Assembly (NCBI GenBank): GCA_016703155.1
Contig: JADJCP010000012.1
Coordinates: forward strand, 1-64,000
Reading direction: 5' to 3'
Origin: Hydrogenophilales bacterium
GTDB taxonomy: Bacteria; Pseudomonadota; Gammaproteobacteria; Burkholderiales; Thiobacillaceae
Length of the DNA: 64,000 nt
The stretch's first letter is position 1, and each line of letters opens with the position of its first letter. Of the stretch, positions 48,062 to 57,853 are shown in pieces. The notes beneath the pieces are model-generated. The model was not told the DNA's origin and ran no database searches. It saw only the letters and a program-made list of their open reading frames with translations. Position numbers and translations under genes: made by a program.

Positions 48062-48597
48062 TGCGGTGTCGAGGCGAATGGTGTGGAGCCCAAGAATACG
48101 TGCCCCCAAAGGGGTTTGCACTAGTGCATCGCACCTACCCCTTTGGGCCGGATACTTCGAGGTGCCAGGTGACACCCCCCGTAATTGCTAGTCGGCGCAG
48201 CCGGCGCGGCAATCCAGCCCAACCCAACCGCCGCGGGCGCCGACACCACACCCCTGGACTGCCGCGCTACGCTCGCAGTGACACCCCCCGGCACCTCGGC
48301 GCGATTGCTGAAGCGCAGTTGTTCGCGCAGGCCAGCTAGGTCAGCAAAGGCCTCGGCCAGCCCTTCGGCGTAAACGCGCTCCAGCGACAGCTTCATGGCT
48401 GTCAGCGGCAGCGGAAATGGCTGGCAAGCTATTGAATTGTCTGGGTTACAGCCATTGTCTTGACCTCGTTTTGCGTGGCTGCGTTTGTGCGCTATTCGAC
48501 AATCCGGATTCCGGTCTGCACGACAACGTTCGCGCGAAAGTCCGGACACGCCGGGTCGTAACCTGGCGATGCATCAAGCGCGACACCGAGTGTTCGA
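48062..48597. other. Repeat-rich intergenic region with a possible truncated gene start
   Basis: Contains a hairpin (48105-48147), an inverted pair gcggcaatccag / ctggactgccgc (48206-48217, 48254-48265) with the cgctacgctcgcagtgac motif also seen at 44011-44043, and AT-richer sequence. On the minus strand ATG 48396-48394 opens MKLSLERVYAEGLAEAFADL, which looks protein-like for 35 codons and then runs into the repeats. It may be a gene truncated by the repeat. Confidence 0.4.
48105..48147. repeat. Hairpin with cccaaagggg / cccctttggg arms
   Basis: Ten-bp perfect arms (48105-48114, 48138-48147) enclosing the palindrome tgcactagtgca. The arms recall the C/G-run repeat family. Confidence 0.6.
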
Positions 48598-51387
48598 TCA
48601 GCCCGTATTGCGCATCCCGGCGGCGATGGCGTTGATCGAGCGCAGCAGCGGTTCCAGCCAGGGGTTGTCGCCTTCCTGATCGCGGCGCAGCTTGTCCAGG
48701 GCGACGGCCTGGATATGGTTGAGCGGGTCGAGATACGGATTGCGGTGCGCCAGGGACAGGGCGAGCTCCGGGGTTTCCTCCAGCAGGGTGCGGATATCGG
48801 CGACATGCAATAGCTGGCGCACCGCGTTCTGGTGCCGCTGCCGGATCAGGTCGAAGATGCGCGTGCCGGCTTCCTTGTCGAGACACAGCCTGGCGTATTC
48901 ACCGGCGATGTTCATGTCGGCCTTGTAGAGCGCCATCTGGGCGTTGGACAGCAGGGTACGGAAGAACGGCCAGTCGCGGTACATGGTTTGCAGCTTGGCC
49001 AGACGCGCCGGGTCGTTGCCGCGCCAGGCCTCGATGGCGCGGTCGAGGCCGTACCAGGTGGGCAGGGCGTGGCGCGACTGGCCCCAGGCGAAGACCCAGC
49101 CGATGGCGCGCACCGAAGCCAGGGAACGGTCGCCCTTCTTGCGATGCGACGGGCGCGAGCCGATGTTGAGCAGGCCGATCTCCTGGATCGGCGTGGCTTC
49201 GTAGAAATAGTCGAGGAAGCCGGGCGTGGCGCAGGTCAGCTCGCGGTAGGTGGCTTCGCCCTCGGCCGCCAGCGCGTCCATGATGGCCAGGTAATCCTTG
49301 CGTTCGACGGCCGGGCTGCGCAGCAGATGCCGGCTGGCCTTGAGCGTGCCGGTGACGCCAAGGGTGAGCTCGTAGACGGCGGTCTCCGGGTTGTTGTACT
49401 TGTAGAACAGTACCTCACCCTGTTCGGTGAGCTTGAGCTGGCCGCGCACCGTGCCGGGCGGCTGGGCGAGGATGGCCTCGTGGGTGGGTCCGCCGCCCCG
49501 GCCCAGGGTGCCGCCCCGGCCGTGGAACAGGCGACAGGCGACACCATGCCGGTCGGACAGGGCCATGATGGCCTTCTGCGCTTCATACAGATGCCATGAC
49601 GACGCCAGGATGCCGCCGTCCTTGCAGGAGTCGGAATAGCCGAGCATCACCTCCTGGCCGGCGCCGTAGGCGTCCAGCAGGCTGCGGTAGATGGGCTGGG
49701 AATAGAGCAGGTCGAGTACCGCCTCGGCGTGCTTCAGGTCGTCGATGGTCTCGAACAGCGGCGAGATGCCGATGTGGCAGTACCAGCTCCCGGCGAGCCG
49801 GCCGGCCAGTCCGGCCTGGGAAGCAAGGAACATCACTTCCATGACGTGCGAGGCGCTGTGGGTCATCGAGATGACATAGCGGCCGAAGCAGTCGGCGCCC
49901 AGTTCCTGGCGCATGTGGGCGATCAACTGGAACACCCGCAGGGTTTCCTGGGCCGCCTCGGACAGACGCGCGGCGTCGTATTCCAGGGCGGCGGGGTTGG
50001 CGATGGCCTCGGCCAGCAGGGCGATGCGGCCGGCCTCGTCGAGCGCGTCGTAATCGCGCTTGAGGGCCGCCGCGAGGATCTCGGCCACCGTGGCGCTGTG
50101 ACGTCCGGACTCCTGGCGGACATCGAGCTGCATCAGATGGAAACCGAAGGTTTCGACCAGCAGGATCAGGTCCTGCAACTCGCCCTGGGCCAGGGCGGCG
50201 TCGCCGTGACTGGCGAGCGAATCGCCGATCAGGCGCAGGTCGTGCAGGAACAGCTCGGCATGGCTGTAACCGGGCATGTCCAGGCCGCGCGCGTCGCCGG
50301 CGATGGCGCGCCGGACCAGTTCCAGGTTGCGCCGCAGGCGGTACTGCATCACCTCGATCTTGCGCCGGTAGGGTTCCTGCGGGTGCGGGTTGGGCAGACC
50401 GCCGAACATCAGGCTGGCGACACGGGCATCCTCGGCCAGGCTGGCGCGATAGGCCTCGGAAGGCTGGCACAGGCGGTCGGACAGGCTCAGTTGATCGAAC
50501 AGCCGGTCGAGCCGGCGCAGGTACTCCTCGACGACGATGCGTGCCTGGGAACGCCAGGCCAGCGCGGTGACCTCGGTGGTGACGCCGGGATGGCCGTCGC
50601 GGTCGCCGCCGATCCAGGAACCGAAGCGCAGGAAGGCGGGCTTCTTCAGCGCGGCCGCCGCCTCGCTGCCGTAGACGTCGCGCACCGATTTGTTGAAATT
50701 GCGATAGACCTGGGTCACCGCCTGGAACAGCGATTGCGGGAAGTAGGACAGCCCGGAATCGATCTCATCGCGCACGTCCAGCTTGAAGGAACGGACCTCG
50801 TCGGTCTTCCACAGGGCACGAATCTGGTTTTCCAGTTGCGCCACGGCCTCATCACGATACATGCCCCGGGTGCGCGGATCGTCGAGGTGTTCCATGGTGA
50901 CGAAGATGTTGCGCAGCGCGCCCTTGATGGTGCGCCGGCGCGCCTCGGACGGGTGCGCCGTGAGCACCGGCAGATAGCACAGCTTGTCGAGCAGGGTGGG
51001 CAGCTCGTCGATGCCGATGCCCTCCTGCTTCAGGTCCAGCAGGGTGTCGTGGAACGAACCGGTCCACATGTGGCCGCTCTGCGCCACCCGTTGCCGGCGA
51101 CGGTTGAGCTGATCGGTTTCCTCGGCGATGTTGAGCAGGCTGAAATACAGATTGAAGGCGCGGATGATGCTCGACAGATCGGCGGGCGACTGGCCATCGA
51201 TCAAGGCATCCAGGGCCGCGTGGGCCGCCGCGTCGGGCTGTTTGCGCAGCGCGGAGAAGCCCTGGCGCAGCGCGCCCACGGCCTGATAGGTCGCCTGCGG
51301 CAACTCGCTCTTCAGGACGCGCGAGAGCAACAGGCTGAGCAAGCGCTCACGGGTATGCAGGGTCGGGGGAAAAGGGGTCCGGCTCAT
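48598..51387 (-). CDS. ppc: Phosphoenolpyruvate carboxylase
   Basis: A 929-residue enzyme converting phosphoenolpyruvate and bicarbonate to oxaloacetate. Visible motifs are the catalytic His in PVLTAHPSEARRRTIKGAL, GSWIGGDRDGHPGVT, the second catalytic region GYSDSCKDGGILASSWHLYE, FHGRGGTLGRGGGPTHEAI, the glycine-rich QPPGTVRGQLKLTEQGEVL, and the canonical end MRNTG. HPSE replaces the usual HPTE and S-C-K the usual S-A-K, placing it in a divergent lineage. It fills the TCA cycle. It diverges from the DUF1800 gene. Confidence 0.95.
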   Translation of the reverse strand: MSRTPFPPTLHTRERLLSLLLSRVLKSELPQATYQAVGALRQGFSALRKQPDAAAHAALDALIDGQSPADLSSIIRAFNLYFSLLNIAEETDQLNRRRQRVAQSGHMWTGSFHDTLLDLKQEGIGIDELPTLLDKLCYLPVLTAHPSEARRRTIKGALRNIFVTMEHLDDPRTRGMYRDEAVAQLENQIRALWKTDEVRSFKLDVRDEIDSGLSYFPQSLFQAVTQVYRNFNKSVRDVYGSEAAAALKKPAFLRFGSWIGGDRDGHPGVTTEVTALAWRSQARIVVEEYLRRLDRLFDQLSLSDRLCQPSEAYRASLAEDARVASLMFGGLPNPHPQEPYRRKIEVMQYRLRRNLELVRRAIAGDARGLDMPGYSHAELFLHDLRLIGDSLASHGDAALAQGELQDLILLVETFGFHLMQLDVRQESGRHSATVAEILAAALKRDYDALDEAGRIALLAEAIANPAALEYDAARLSEAAQETLRVFQLIAHMRQELGADCFGRYVISMTHSASHVMEVMFLASQAGLAGRLAGSWYCHIGISPLFETIDDLKHAEAVLDLLYSQPIYRSLLDAYGAGQEVMLGYSDSCKDGGILASSWHLYEAQKAIMALSDRHGVACRLFHGRGGTLGRGGGPTHEAILAQPPGTVRGQLKLTEQGEVLFYKYNNPETAVYELTLGVTGTLKASRHLLRSPAVERKDYLAIMDALAAEGEATYRELTCATPGFLDYFYEATPIQEIGLLNIGSRPSHRKKGDRSLASVRAIGWVFAWGQSRHALPTWYGLDRAIEAWRGNDPARLAKLQTMYRDWPFFRTLLSNAQMALYKADMNIAGEYARLCLDKEAGTRIFDLIRQRHQNAVRQLLHVADIRTLLEETPELALSLAHRNPYLDPLNHIQAVALDKLRRDQEGDNPWLEPLLRSINAIAAGMRNTG

Positions 51388-51807
51388 GGGTCAGGTTTCG
51401 ATTTCTGGATAGACGAAGAGGTTGCAAAGCTACCAATGCCGGTTCAACCGGCACGCACATGGAGCCAGAGTAGTTGCGCCAGCCAGGTTCAGCAAGATGC
51501 ATGCCCGACAGTAACGCGTCCGGCCCTCGCGAAATGCCCCCGCACAGGCCAGACCTGCGAATTTCACGCACCACGATGGCTACGCGGCGAATCATTGTGG
51601 TGCGCCCGGACCCGACGGCCGCCAGCCGGACTTGCGGAGTCAGGGCGAAAAATTGCCCGTTTCGACCGCATAACCGCCGTTCATCTTCGACGAACGGTCT
51701 GCCGTTACAACTGGTTACAAATGCTTGTCCCTGCAACCGACTGTCAAATTTACTACCAGGGGGTAGGACTATTCTGCCATCACCCCGTTCACAACAAGGA
51801 GATGCAA
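51388..51807. other. Intergenic region between ppc and the DUF1800 gene
   Basis: 420 bp expected to hold both divergent promoters. AAGGAG at 51796-51801 is the DUF1800 ribosome-binding site. No repeats or other genes recognised. Confidence 0.4.
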
Positions 51808-53123
51808 ATGGCGAACAACTGGACAGTCCCGGATGCCGCGCACCTGATGCGGCGTGCCGGTTTTGGCGGCAGTTTCGAATCGGTCGGTCAACTGTACGCG
51901 CTGGGGCGGGAAGGGGCGATCGACTGGCTGATCGAGTACGACTCGGTCGCCGACCCATCCGCGGCCGATGTCGCCAAGCTGGGCCTTGATCTGAGTACCG
52001 GACCGGGTGTCATTCAGGGGCAACTCTACCGCATGGCGGCGTCGACGCGCCCATTGCAGGAAAAGCTGGCCTGGTTCTGGCACGGTCATTTCGTATCGGC
52101 GCTGGGGCAGGCTCCCGTGCCCCTGATGCCGATACAGATGGATACCTGGCGCAGACAGGCCAGCGGACGGTTCCTGGATTTCCTCTACGCGATGTACAAG
52201 GATCCGGCCATGCTGCTGTACCTGGACAACAACACCAATATCGTCGGCCAAGCCAACGAAAACTTTGCACGCGAAGTCATGGAGCTGTTCACCCTCGGCG
52301 CCGGCAACTACACCGAGACCGACATCCGGGAGGCCGCGCGTGCCCTGACGGGTTGGACCGTGCTGCCGAACCGGCGCACCGAAGCCGTATTCATCGCCCG
52401 GCGCCATGACGATGGCATCAAGAGCCTGTTCGGGGTCACCGGCAATTTCGACGGCGACGACGTCATGGACATTCTTTACTGGCACCCGGCGTGCGCGCCC
52501 TTCGTCTGCGCCAAGCTCTACACCTACTTCATCGGCCCGAGCATCGTGCAAGCCGAGCTGGATGAGTTGGTCGAGACCTGGAAACGCACCGACGGCAACC
52601 TGCGCGAGGTTCTGCACATTCTGTTCCGCCTCGACGGATTCTGGGCGCCTGAAACCGCAACGCCCTGGTCAAGAGTCCCGTGGAGTACGGCATCGGTCTG
52701 TACCAGCGGTTGCGCATGCCGCTGACCAGCCAGACCCTGCGAGCGCTTTCTGCCGCCTTGAGCACGATGGGCCAGGTACCGCTGAATCCCCCGGATGTCG
52801 CCGGCTACCCGGAAGGCCTGGAATGGGCCGGCACCAGCAACCTGCTGTCGCGCTACAACGGGGCGTATACCGTCGCCTACACCCTGTCGAGCACACAGGT
52901 CAGCCAGCTTCTCGCTTCGATCGATGTGTCCAGGGCGGAGACCCTGCTCGACGGCTTGCTCTACCAACTCGGTCCCATCGAGCTGGGTGACGCCAGCCAT
53001 GCCGCCCTGCTCGCCTACCTCCAGAGCGGCGGCTACTCCGGCCGCAACACCGCGCGCGTCCACACCAAGGCGCGCGGCGCCCTGCATCTCATCGCCGCCA
53101 CCCCGGAATATCAATTGAACTGA
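51808..53123 (+). pseudogene. DUF1800 family protein, one frameshift
   Basis: Opens with WTVPDAAHLMRRAGFGGSFE and carries KLAWFWHGHFVSA, DNNTNIVGQANENFAREVME and LFTLGAGNYTETDIREAARA, all typical of DUF1800. Near 52652 one base is missing (GAAACCGCAAC for GAAACCCGCAAC) and the protein continues as NALVKSPVEYGIGLYQRL to 53123. Repaired, the product is about 439 residues. DUF1800 proteins are usually followed by DUF1501, as here (11 bp gap). The pair is exported or periplasmic in many bacteria, with unknown function. Confidence 0.85.
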
Positions 53124-53134
53124 AGGAGCCCACC

Positions 53135-54367
53135 ATGTCGAACATCGAACTCAACCGTCGCCGATTTCTGCAATCCATGGGCGCATTGACCGCCTACGGC
53201 AGCCTGCCTCTGGGCCTTGCCCGTCACGCCCATGCCCAGGACAGCGGCAGTCCGGCGACTGACCGGGTCCTGGTGGTGGTGCACCTGGACGGCGGCTGCG
53301 ACGGCATCAATACCGTCATCCCGTTTGCCGACCCGGCCTATGCGGCGGCGCGCCCGACCCTGGCGATCGCCTCCGCCGAGGTGCTGAAACTCGACGCGAC
53401 CGATGTCGGCCTGCATCCGGCCATGACCGGTTTGCATGCCTGGTATTCGCAGGGTCATGTCGCCATCGTCAACGGTGTCGGTTATCCCGATTTCAATCAA
53501 TCGCATTTCTCGGCCGAAGACATTTACTGGACGGCCTCGCCGGAAAACCCGAACCAACCGACCGGCTGGCTCGGCCGGGGCCTGGAGGCGATGCCGACCT
53601 TGACCACGCTCAGCGGCGCCTGCCTGCAAAGCCGTGTGCCCAAGAGCATGGCGGCGGTGAGCTATACGCCACCGGCGATCCCCGAGCCGGACAGCTATCT
53701 GTTCCAGACGCCCACCAACGCCACCGAGCGCGCCGCGCAACTGGCGGCGGCCGAGGCCATCTTCGGCCAGGCGCCCGCCGGTGAGGTTCTCTTCGATGGC
53801 CTGCTGGCCGCCGACATCGCCGCCATGGACAGCGTCGAGGACGTGCAAGCCGCGGTCGCCGCCTACGCCAGCCCGGTAGCCTATGGCGACGATGACTTCG
53901 GGCAGGCGATGAAACTGGCCGGCCAGTTGATCCATGCCGATCTCGGGGTGCGTGTATTGACCGTTTCGCAGGGCAGCTATGACACCCACGCCAATCAGGC
54001 GGTGATGCTGGATGGCCTGTTGACGGCGTTCTCGGATGGCATCGACAAATTCATGCAAGACGCGGTCACGGGAGGATTCGCGCATCGGGTGACCGTCCTG
54101 GTCTGGACCGAGTTCGGCCGGCGCGTCGCGGAGAACGCCAGCGGCGGCACCGATCACGGATCCTCGGCACCCATGTTCCTGATCGGCGCGGGCGTGCGCG
54201 GTGGCCTTCATGGCAACTACCCGAGCCTGACCGACCTGGACAACGGCAATCTCAGGATGACCACGGATTTTCGCGGCGTCTATGCCAGCGTCCTGCAGGA
54301 CTGGCTCGGTTACGACGCCGACACCATCCTTGGTGGCACCTGGACCCGACTGCCGCTATTTGCCTGA
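53135..54367 (+). CDS. DUF1501 protein with Tat-type signal
   Basis: A 410-residue protein. The N-terminus NRRRFLQSMGALTAYGSLPL is a twin-arginine signal (RRRFLQ) ending near AHAQD. The core has VLVVVHLDGGCDGINTVIP, QSHFSAEDIYWTAS, SYDTHANQ and VLVWTEFGRRVAENASGGTD HGSSAP-type metal-ligand positions of the alkaline-phosphatase/sulphatase-like fold (D, H, T, E, D, H). It is probably a periplasmic hydrolase or metalloprotein acting with the DUF1800 partner. Confidence 0.9.
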   Translation: MSNIELNRRRFLQSMGALTAYGSLPLGLARHAHAQDSGSPATDRVLVVVHLDGGCDGINTVIPFADPAYAAARPTLAIASAEVLKLDATDVGLHPAMTGLHAWYSQGHVAIVNGVGYPDFNQSHFSAEDIYWTASPENPNQPTGWLGRGLEAMPTLTTLSGACLQSRVPKSMAAVSYTPPAIPEPDSYLFQTPTNATERAAQLAAAEAIFGQAPAGEVLFDGLLAADIAAMDSVEDVQAAVAAYASPVAYGDDDFGQAMKLAGQLIHADLGVRVLTVSQGSYDTHANQAVMLDGLLTAFSDGIDKFMQDAVTGGFAHRVTVLVWTEFGRRVAENASGGTDHGSSAPMFLIGAGVRGGLHGNYPSLTDLDNGNLRMTTDFRGVYASVLQDWLGYDADTILGGTWTRLPLFA

Positions 54368-54388
54368 AACCAGCGCGCCCCACGCCCG

Positions 54389-54426
54389 GGCCCCCTGGCC
54401 CGATCCACCGGATCGGGCCAGGGGCC
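54389..54426 (+). terminator. Strong hairpin after the DUF1501 gene
   Basis: A 17-bp GC-rich stem (ggccccctggcccgatcc / ggatcgggccaggggcc) 20 bp after the stop. No U-tract follows, so it may act as an mRNA 3' stabiliser or factor-assisted terminator. Confidence 0.7.
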
Positions 54427-54548
54427 TTGGGCTGTGATCAGGCCAACGCACACCTACGCAATCTGACGTATTCCTGAGCCCTCCTCCGCTGCGTACTCTG
54501 GCATCGCACTGATTCGTTCAGTCCCTGCCACTACACAAGGAGTCGCTC

Positions 54549-55808
54549 ATGCACCGTCGCACCTTCATCAAAGCCGCCACGCTCAGCGTGGCCATGGCCG
54601 CCGCCGGCCTCACCAGTTGGTCCGCCTTCGCCGCCGACACCATCAAGGTCGGCATCCTGCATTCGCTGTCCGGCACGATGGCGATTTCCGAAACGGCGCT
54701 GAAGGAAACCGCGCTGATGACCATCGCCGAGATCAACGCCAAGGGTGGCGTGATGGGCAAGAAGCTGGAAGCCGTGGTCGTCGATCCGGCCTCGAACTGG
54801 CCGCTGTTCGCCGAGAAGTCGCGCCAGTTGCTGAGCAAGGACAAGGTCGATGTGGTGTTCGGCTGCTGGACTTCGGTGTCGCGCAAGTCGGTGTTGCCGG
54901 TGTTCAAGGAGCTGAACGGCCTGCTGTTCTACCCGGTGCAGTACGAAGGTGAAGAACTGGAAAAGAACGTCTTCTACACCGGCGCCGCACCGAATCAGCA
55001 AGCGATTCCCGCCGTCGAGTACCTGATGTCCAAGGACGGCGGCTCCGCCAAGCGCTGGGTGTTGCTCGGCACCGATTACGTCTACCCGCGCACCACCAAC
55101 AAGATCCTGCGCGCCTTCCTGAAATCCAAGGGTGTGGCCGAGGCCGACATCATGGAGGAGTACACCCCCTTCGGTCATAGCGATTACCAGACCATCATCG
55201 CCAAGATCAAGAAGTTCGCCGGCGAAGGCAAGAAGACCGCCGTGGTGTCGACCATCAACGGCGACTCCAACGTGCCGTTCTACAAGGAACTCGGCAACGC
55301 CGGCCTGAAGGCCACCGATGTCCCGGTGGTCGCCTTCTCGGTGGGCGAAGAGGAACTGCGCGGCGTCGATACCAAGCCGCTGCAAGGCCACCTGGCCGCC
55401 TGGAACTACTTCCAGTCGATCAAGAACCCGGAGAACGCCAAGTTCATCAAGATGTACCGCGACTGGGCGAAGAAGAACAAGCTGCCCAAGGCCGATACCG
55501 TCGTCACCAACGACCCGATGGAAGCCACCTACATCGGCATCCATATGTGGAAGCAGGCGGTTGAAAAAGCCAAGTCCACCGATGTCGACAAGGTCATCGC
55601 CGCCATGGCCGGCCAGACCGTCAAGGCGCCGTCCGGCTTCGTCGCCAAGATGGACGAGAAGAACCATCACCTGCACAAGCCGGTGTTCATCGGCGAAGTG
55701 AAGGGCGACGGCCAGTTCAACGTCGTCTGGAAGACCAAGGGTCCGGTGCGCGCCGCACCGTGGAGCCCATACATCCCCGGCAACGACAAGAAGAAGGACA
55801 CGCCGTAA
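54549..55808 (+). CDS. urtA: Urea ABC transporter substrate-binding protein UrtA
   Basis: A 419-residue periplasmic protein with a Tat-like signal (HRRTFIKAATLSVAMAAAGL). It carries IKVGILHSLSGTMAISETAL, FGCWTSVSRKSVLPVFKELN, LLFYPVQYEGEE and TYIGIHMWKQAVEKA, closely matching UrtA from cyanobacteria and proteobacteria. It captures urea (or short-chain amides in some relatives) for the UrtBCDE transporter. Promoter not clearly visible; AAGGAG precedes the start. A REP-like palindrome separates it from urtB. Confidence 0.95.
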   Translation: MHRRTFIKAATLSVAMAAAGLTSWSAFAADTIKVGILHSLSGTMAISETALKETALMTIAEINAKGGVMGKKLEAVVVDPASNWPLFAEKSRQLLSKDKVDVVFGCWTSVSRKSVLPVFKELNGLLFYPVQYEGEELEKNVFYTGAAPNQQAIPAVEYLMSKDGGSAKRWVLLGTDYVYPRTTNKILRAFLKSKGVAEADIMEEYTPFGHSDYQTIIAKIKKFAGEGKKTAVVSTINGDSNVPFYKELGNAGLKATDVPVVAFSVGEEELRGVDTKPLQGHLAAWNYFQSIKNPENAKFIKMYRDWAKKNKLPKADTVVTNDPMEATYIGIHMWKQAVEKAKSTDVDKVIAAMAGQTVKAPSGFVAKMDEKNHHLHKPVFIGEVKGDGQFNVVWKTKGPVRAAPWSPYIPGNDKKKDTP

Positions 55809-55854
55809 GCGCGTAAACCCGGCGCCCCGCGAGGGGCGTCATTCCCGTGCGCCC

Positions 55855-55925
55855 CGTAGCCCGGATGCAGCGTAGCGAAATCCGGGGAAACATCCCGGAT
55901 TCCATTGCATTCCATCCGGGCTACG
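55855..55925. repeat. REP-like palindrome between urtA and urtB
   Basis: Outer arms cgtagcccggatg (55855-55867) and catccgggctacg (55913-55925) are exact complements; an inner aaatccggg..cccggatt pair lies between. A smaller gccccgcgaggggc stem precedes it. Such hairpins after a binding-protein gene often raise its mRNA level relative to the permease genes. Confidence 0.85.
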
Positions 55926-55959
55926 CCGTCGCAGCGGGAATGACGAATCACCACGAACC

Positions 55960-57543
55960 ATGACCCGATACCTACTCTCCATTCTCCTCTGGCTCTTGGC
56001 ACTGCCGGTGCAGGCCGCCCTCGATCCGGCGCTTGTGAAGCAACTCGCCGCCGAGGATTCCGACGCCAAGATCGCCGCCATCCAGCAGCTCAGCGCCACA
56101 CCCGGCGCCGAGGTGACCAAACTGCTTCAGGCGATGGCCGACGACGGCCTGCTCCAGGCTGGCGAAACGCTCTTTCTGCTTGACGGCGAACAGGCCATCG
56201 ACGCCGCCAGCGGCGCGCCGACCCAGCCGGCGCCCGAAGCCTACGAATCGGTGACGGTGAACAACCGGGTGCGTTCCGCCCTGGGCAACGTCCTCGCCGG
56301 CATGAAGCTGTTCGATGCCGACCGCGCCGTGCGACTCGCCGCTGCCCAGGAATTGCAGAGCAATGCCGGCGTCGAACTGGTGCCGGTCCTGGCGCAGGCC
56401 ATGGACAAGGAAGCCGATGCCGGGATCAAGGCGCTGCTGAAACAGGCCCACGCCCAGGCCAGCCTCGCCAGCCCGGAGGTGGCGCTGCGCCTCGCCGCCG
56501 TGCGCGCCCTGGCGCAGAGCGCCAGCCCGGCGACGCGCAGCCTGCTGGTGCCCTTGCTCGACCCGGCCAGTGAGCCCGATGTGGCGGTACGTCAGGCCGC
56601 CAAGCAGTCCATCGACGCCATCGAATCGCGTCTGGTGGTCGGCGAGACCCTCGGCCAGATTTTTACCGGCCTGTCGCTGGGCAGCATCCTCCTGCTGGCG
56701 GCGCTCGGCCTGGCCATCACCTACGGTGTCATGGGCGTCATCAACATGGCGCACGGCGAGCTGCTGATGATCGGCGCCTACACCACCTGGTTCACCCAGA
56801 CCCTGTTCCGCAACTACCTGCCGGAGTATCTCGACTGGTATGTCCTGGCGGCCATCCCCGCCGCCTTCCTCGCCGCCGCGCTGGTCGGCATGGCCCTGGA
56901 ACGCACCGTCATCCGCCGCCTGTATGGCCGGCCGCTGGAAACCCTGCTGGCCACCTGGGGCCTGTCGCTGATCCTGATCCAGGCGGCACGCGTCCTGTTC
57001 GGCGCCCAGAACGTCGAAGTCGCCAACCCGAGCTGGATGTCCGGCGGCGTCGAAGTCATGGCCGGCCTGGTGCTGCCCTGGAACCGCATCGTCATCATCG
57101 GCTTCACGCTGTTCGTGCTGGCGCTGATGTGGGCGCTGATGCAGAAAACCCGGCTCGGCCTGTTCGTCCGCGCCGTCACCCAGAACCGGCCCATGGCAGG
57201 CTGCGTCGGCGTGCCGACTTCCCAGGTCGACACCCTGGCCTTCGGCCTCGGCGCCGGCATCGCCGGACTGGGCGGCGTGGCCCTGTCGCAGATCGCCAAC
57301 GTCGGCCCGGACATGGGCCAGGGCTACATCGTCGATTCCTTCCTGGTCGTGGTGCTGGGCGGCGTCGGACAACTCGCCGGCGCCGTCTGGGCGGCACTCG
57401 GCCTGGGCGTGGTAACCAAATTCCTGGAAGGCTGGTCGGGCGCGGTGATCGCCAAGATCGTCGTCCTGCTGATCGTCATCGTCTTCATCCAGAAGCGCCC
57501 GCAGGGCCTGTTCGCCCTCAAGGGCCGGTTCGTGGAGAACTGA
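55960..57543 (+). CDS. urtB: Urea ABC transporter permease UrtB
   Basis: A 527-residue protein with a signal peptide and an N-terminal periplasmic extension of about 220 residues containing HEAT-like helices (VRLAAAQELQSNAGVELVPV; VALRLAAVRALAQSASPA), then a LivH-type permease domain (YGVMGVINMAHGELLMIGAY; GLGAGIAGLGGVALSQIANV; GQGYIVDSFLVVVLGGVGQL). It forms the membrane channel with UrtC. The long extension is characteristic of UrtB. Confidence 0.94.
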   Translation: MTRYLLSILLWLLALPVQAALDPALVKQLAAEDSDAKIAAIQQLSATPGAEVTKLLQAMADDGLLQAGETLFLLDGEQAIDAASGAPTQPAPEAYESVTVNNRVRSALGNVLAGMKLFDADRAVRLAAAQELQSNAGVELVPVLAQAMDKEADAGIKALLKQAHAQASLASPEVALRLAAVRALAQSASPATRSLLVPLLDPASEPDVAVRQAAKQSIDAIESRLVVGETLGQIFTGLSLGSILLLAALGLAITYGVMGVINMAHGELLMIGAYTTWFTQTLFRNYLPEYLDWYVLAAIPAAFLAAALVGMALERTVIRRLYGRPLETLLATWGLSLILIQAARVLFGAQNVEVANPSWMSGGVEVMAGLVLPWNRIVIIGFTLFVLALMWALMQKTRLGLFVRAVTQNRPMAGCVGVPTSQVDTLAFGLGAGIAGLGGVALSQIANVGPDMGQGYIVDSFLVVVLGGVGQLAGAVWAALGLGVVTKFLEGWSGAVIAKIVVLLIVIVFIQKRPQGLFALKGRFVEN

Positions 57544-57577
57544 GCATGGAATCGACTCCACGAATGCCCAGCGCTGC

Positions 57578-57848
57578 AAAATCCCTGATGAAGCCCCTAC
57601 CCTTCGGTACCCTAGCCCCCCTTTTTCAAAGGGGGGAATACCCGGCGCGTATCTGCTACAAGACGCCATGCCAACGGTTACCAAGCGCTGGCATCGTTCG
57701 ACCCACACACATTTCCCTACGCGGCTTCCCCCTTTGCAAAAGCGGGAATGAGGAGGATTTAACGGCAGCGGCCATCGAGACGCCCGAGAAATCCCTGATG
57801 AAGCCCCTACCCTTCGGTACCCTAGCCACCCTTTTTCCAAGGGGAGGA
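57578..57848 (+). repeat. Repeat cluster in the 310-bp urtB-urtC gap
   Basis: Two copies of a 60-bp unit (aaatccctgatgaagccc..ttcggtaccctagcc..ccctttttcaaagggg) at 57578-57638 and 57789-57848, with an inverted half element (57727-57770) between. The same unit occurs inside mfd at 4890-4949. The second copy ends in ggggagg, just before the urtC start. No gene in the gap. Confidence 0.88.
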
Positions 57849-57853
57849 ATGAC

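Noticed and set aside
49729..51801. Long plus-strand frame leading into the DUF1800 gene
   Set aside because: Antisense to ppc; only the part from 51808 has DUF1800 homology and a ribosome-binding site.
54460..54548. Possible sigma54 promoter upstream of urtA (tggcatcgcac)
   Set aside because: The -12 TTGC element is missing at the required spacing.
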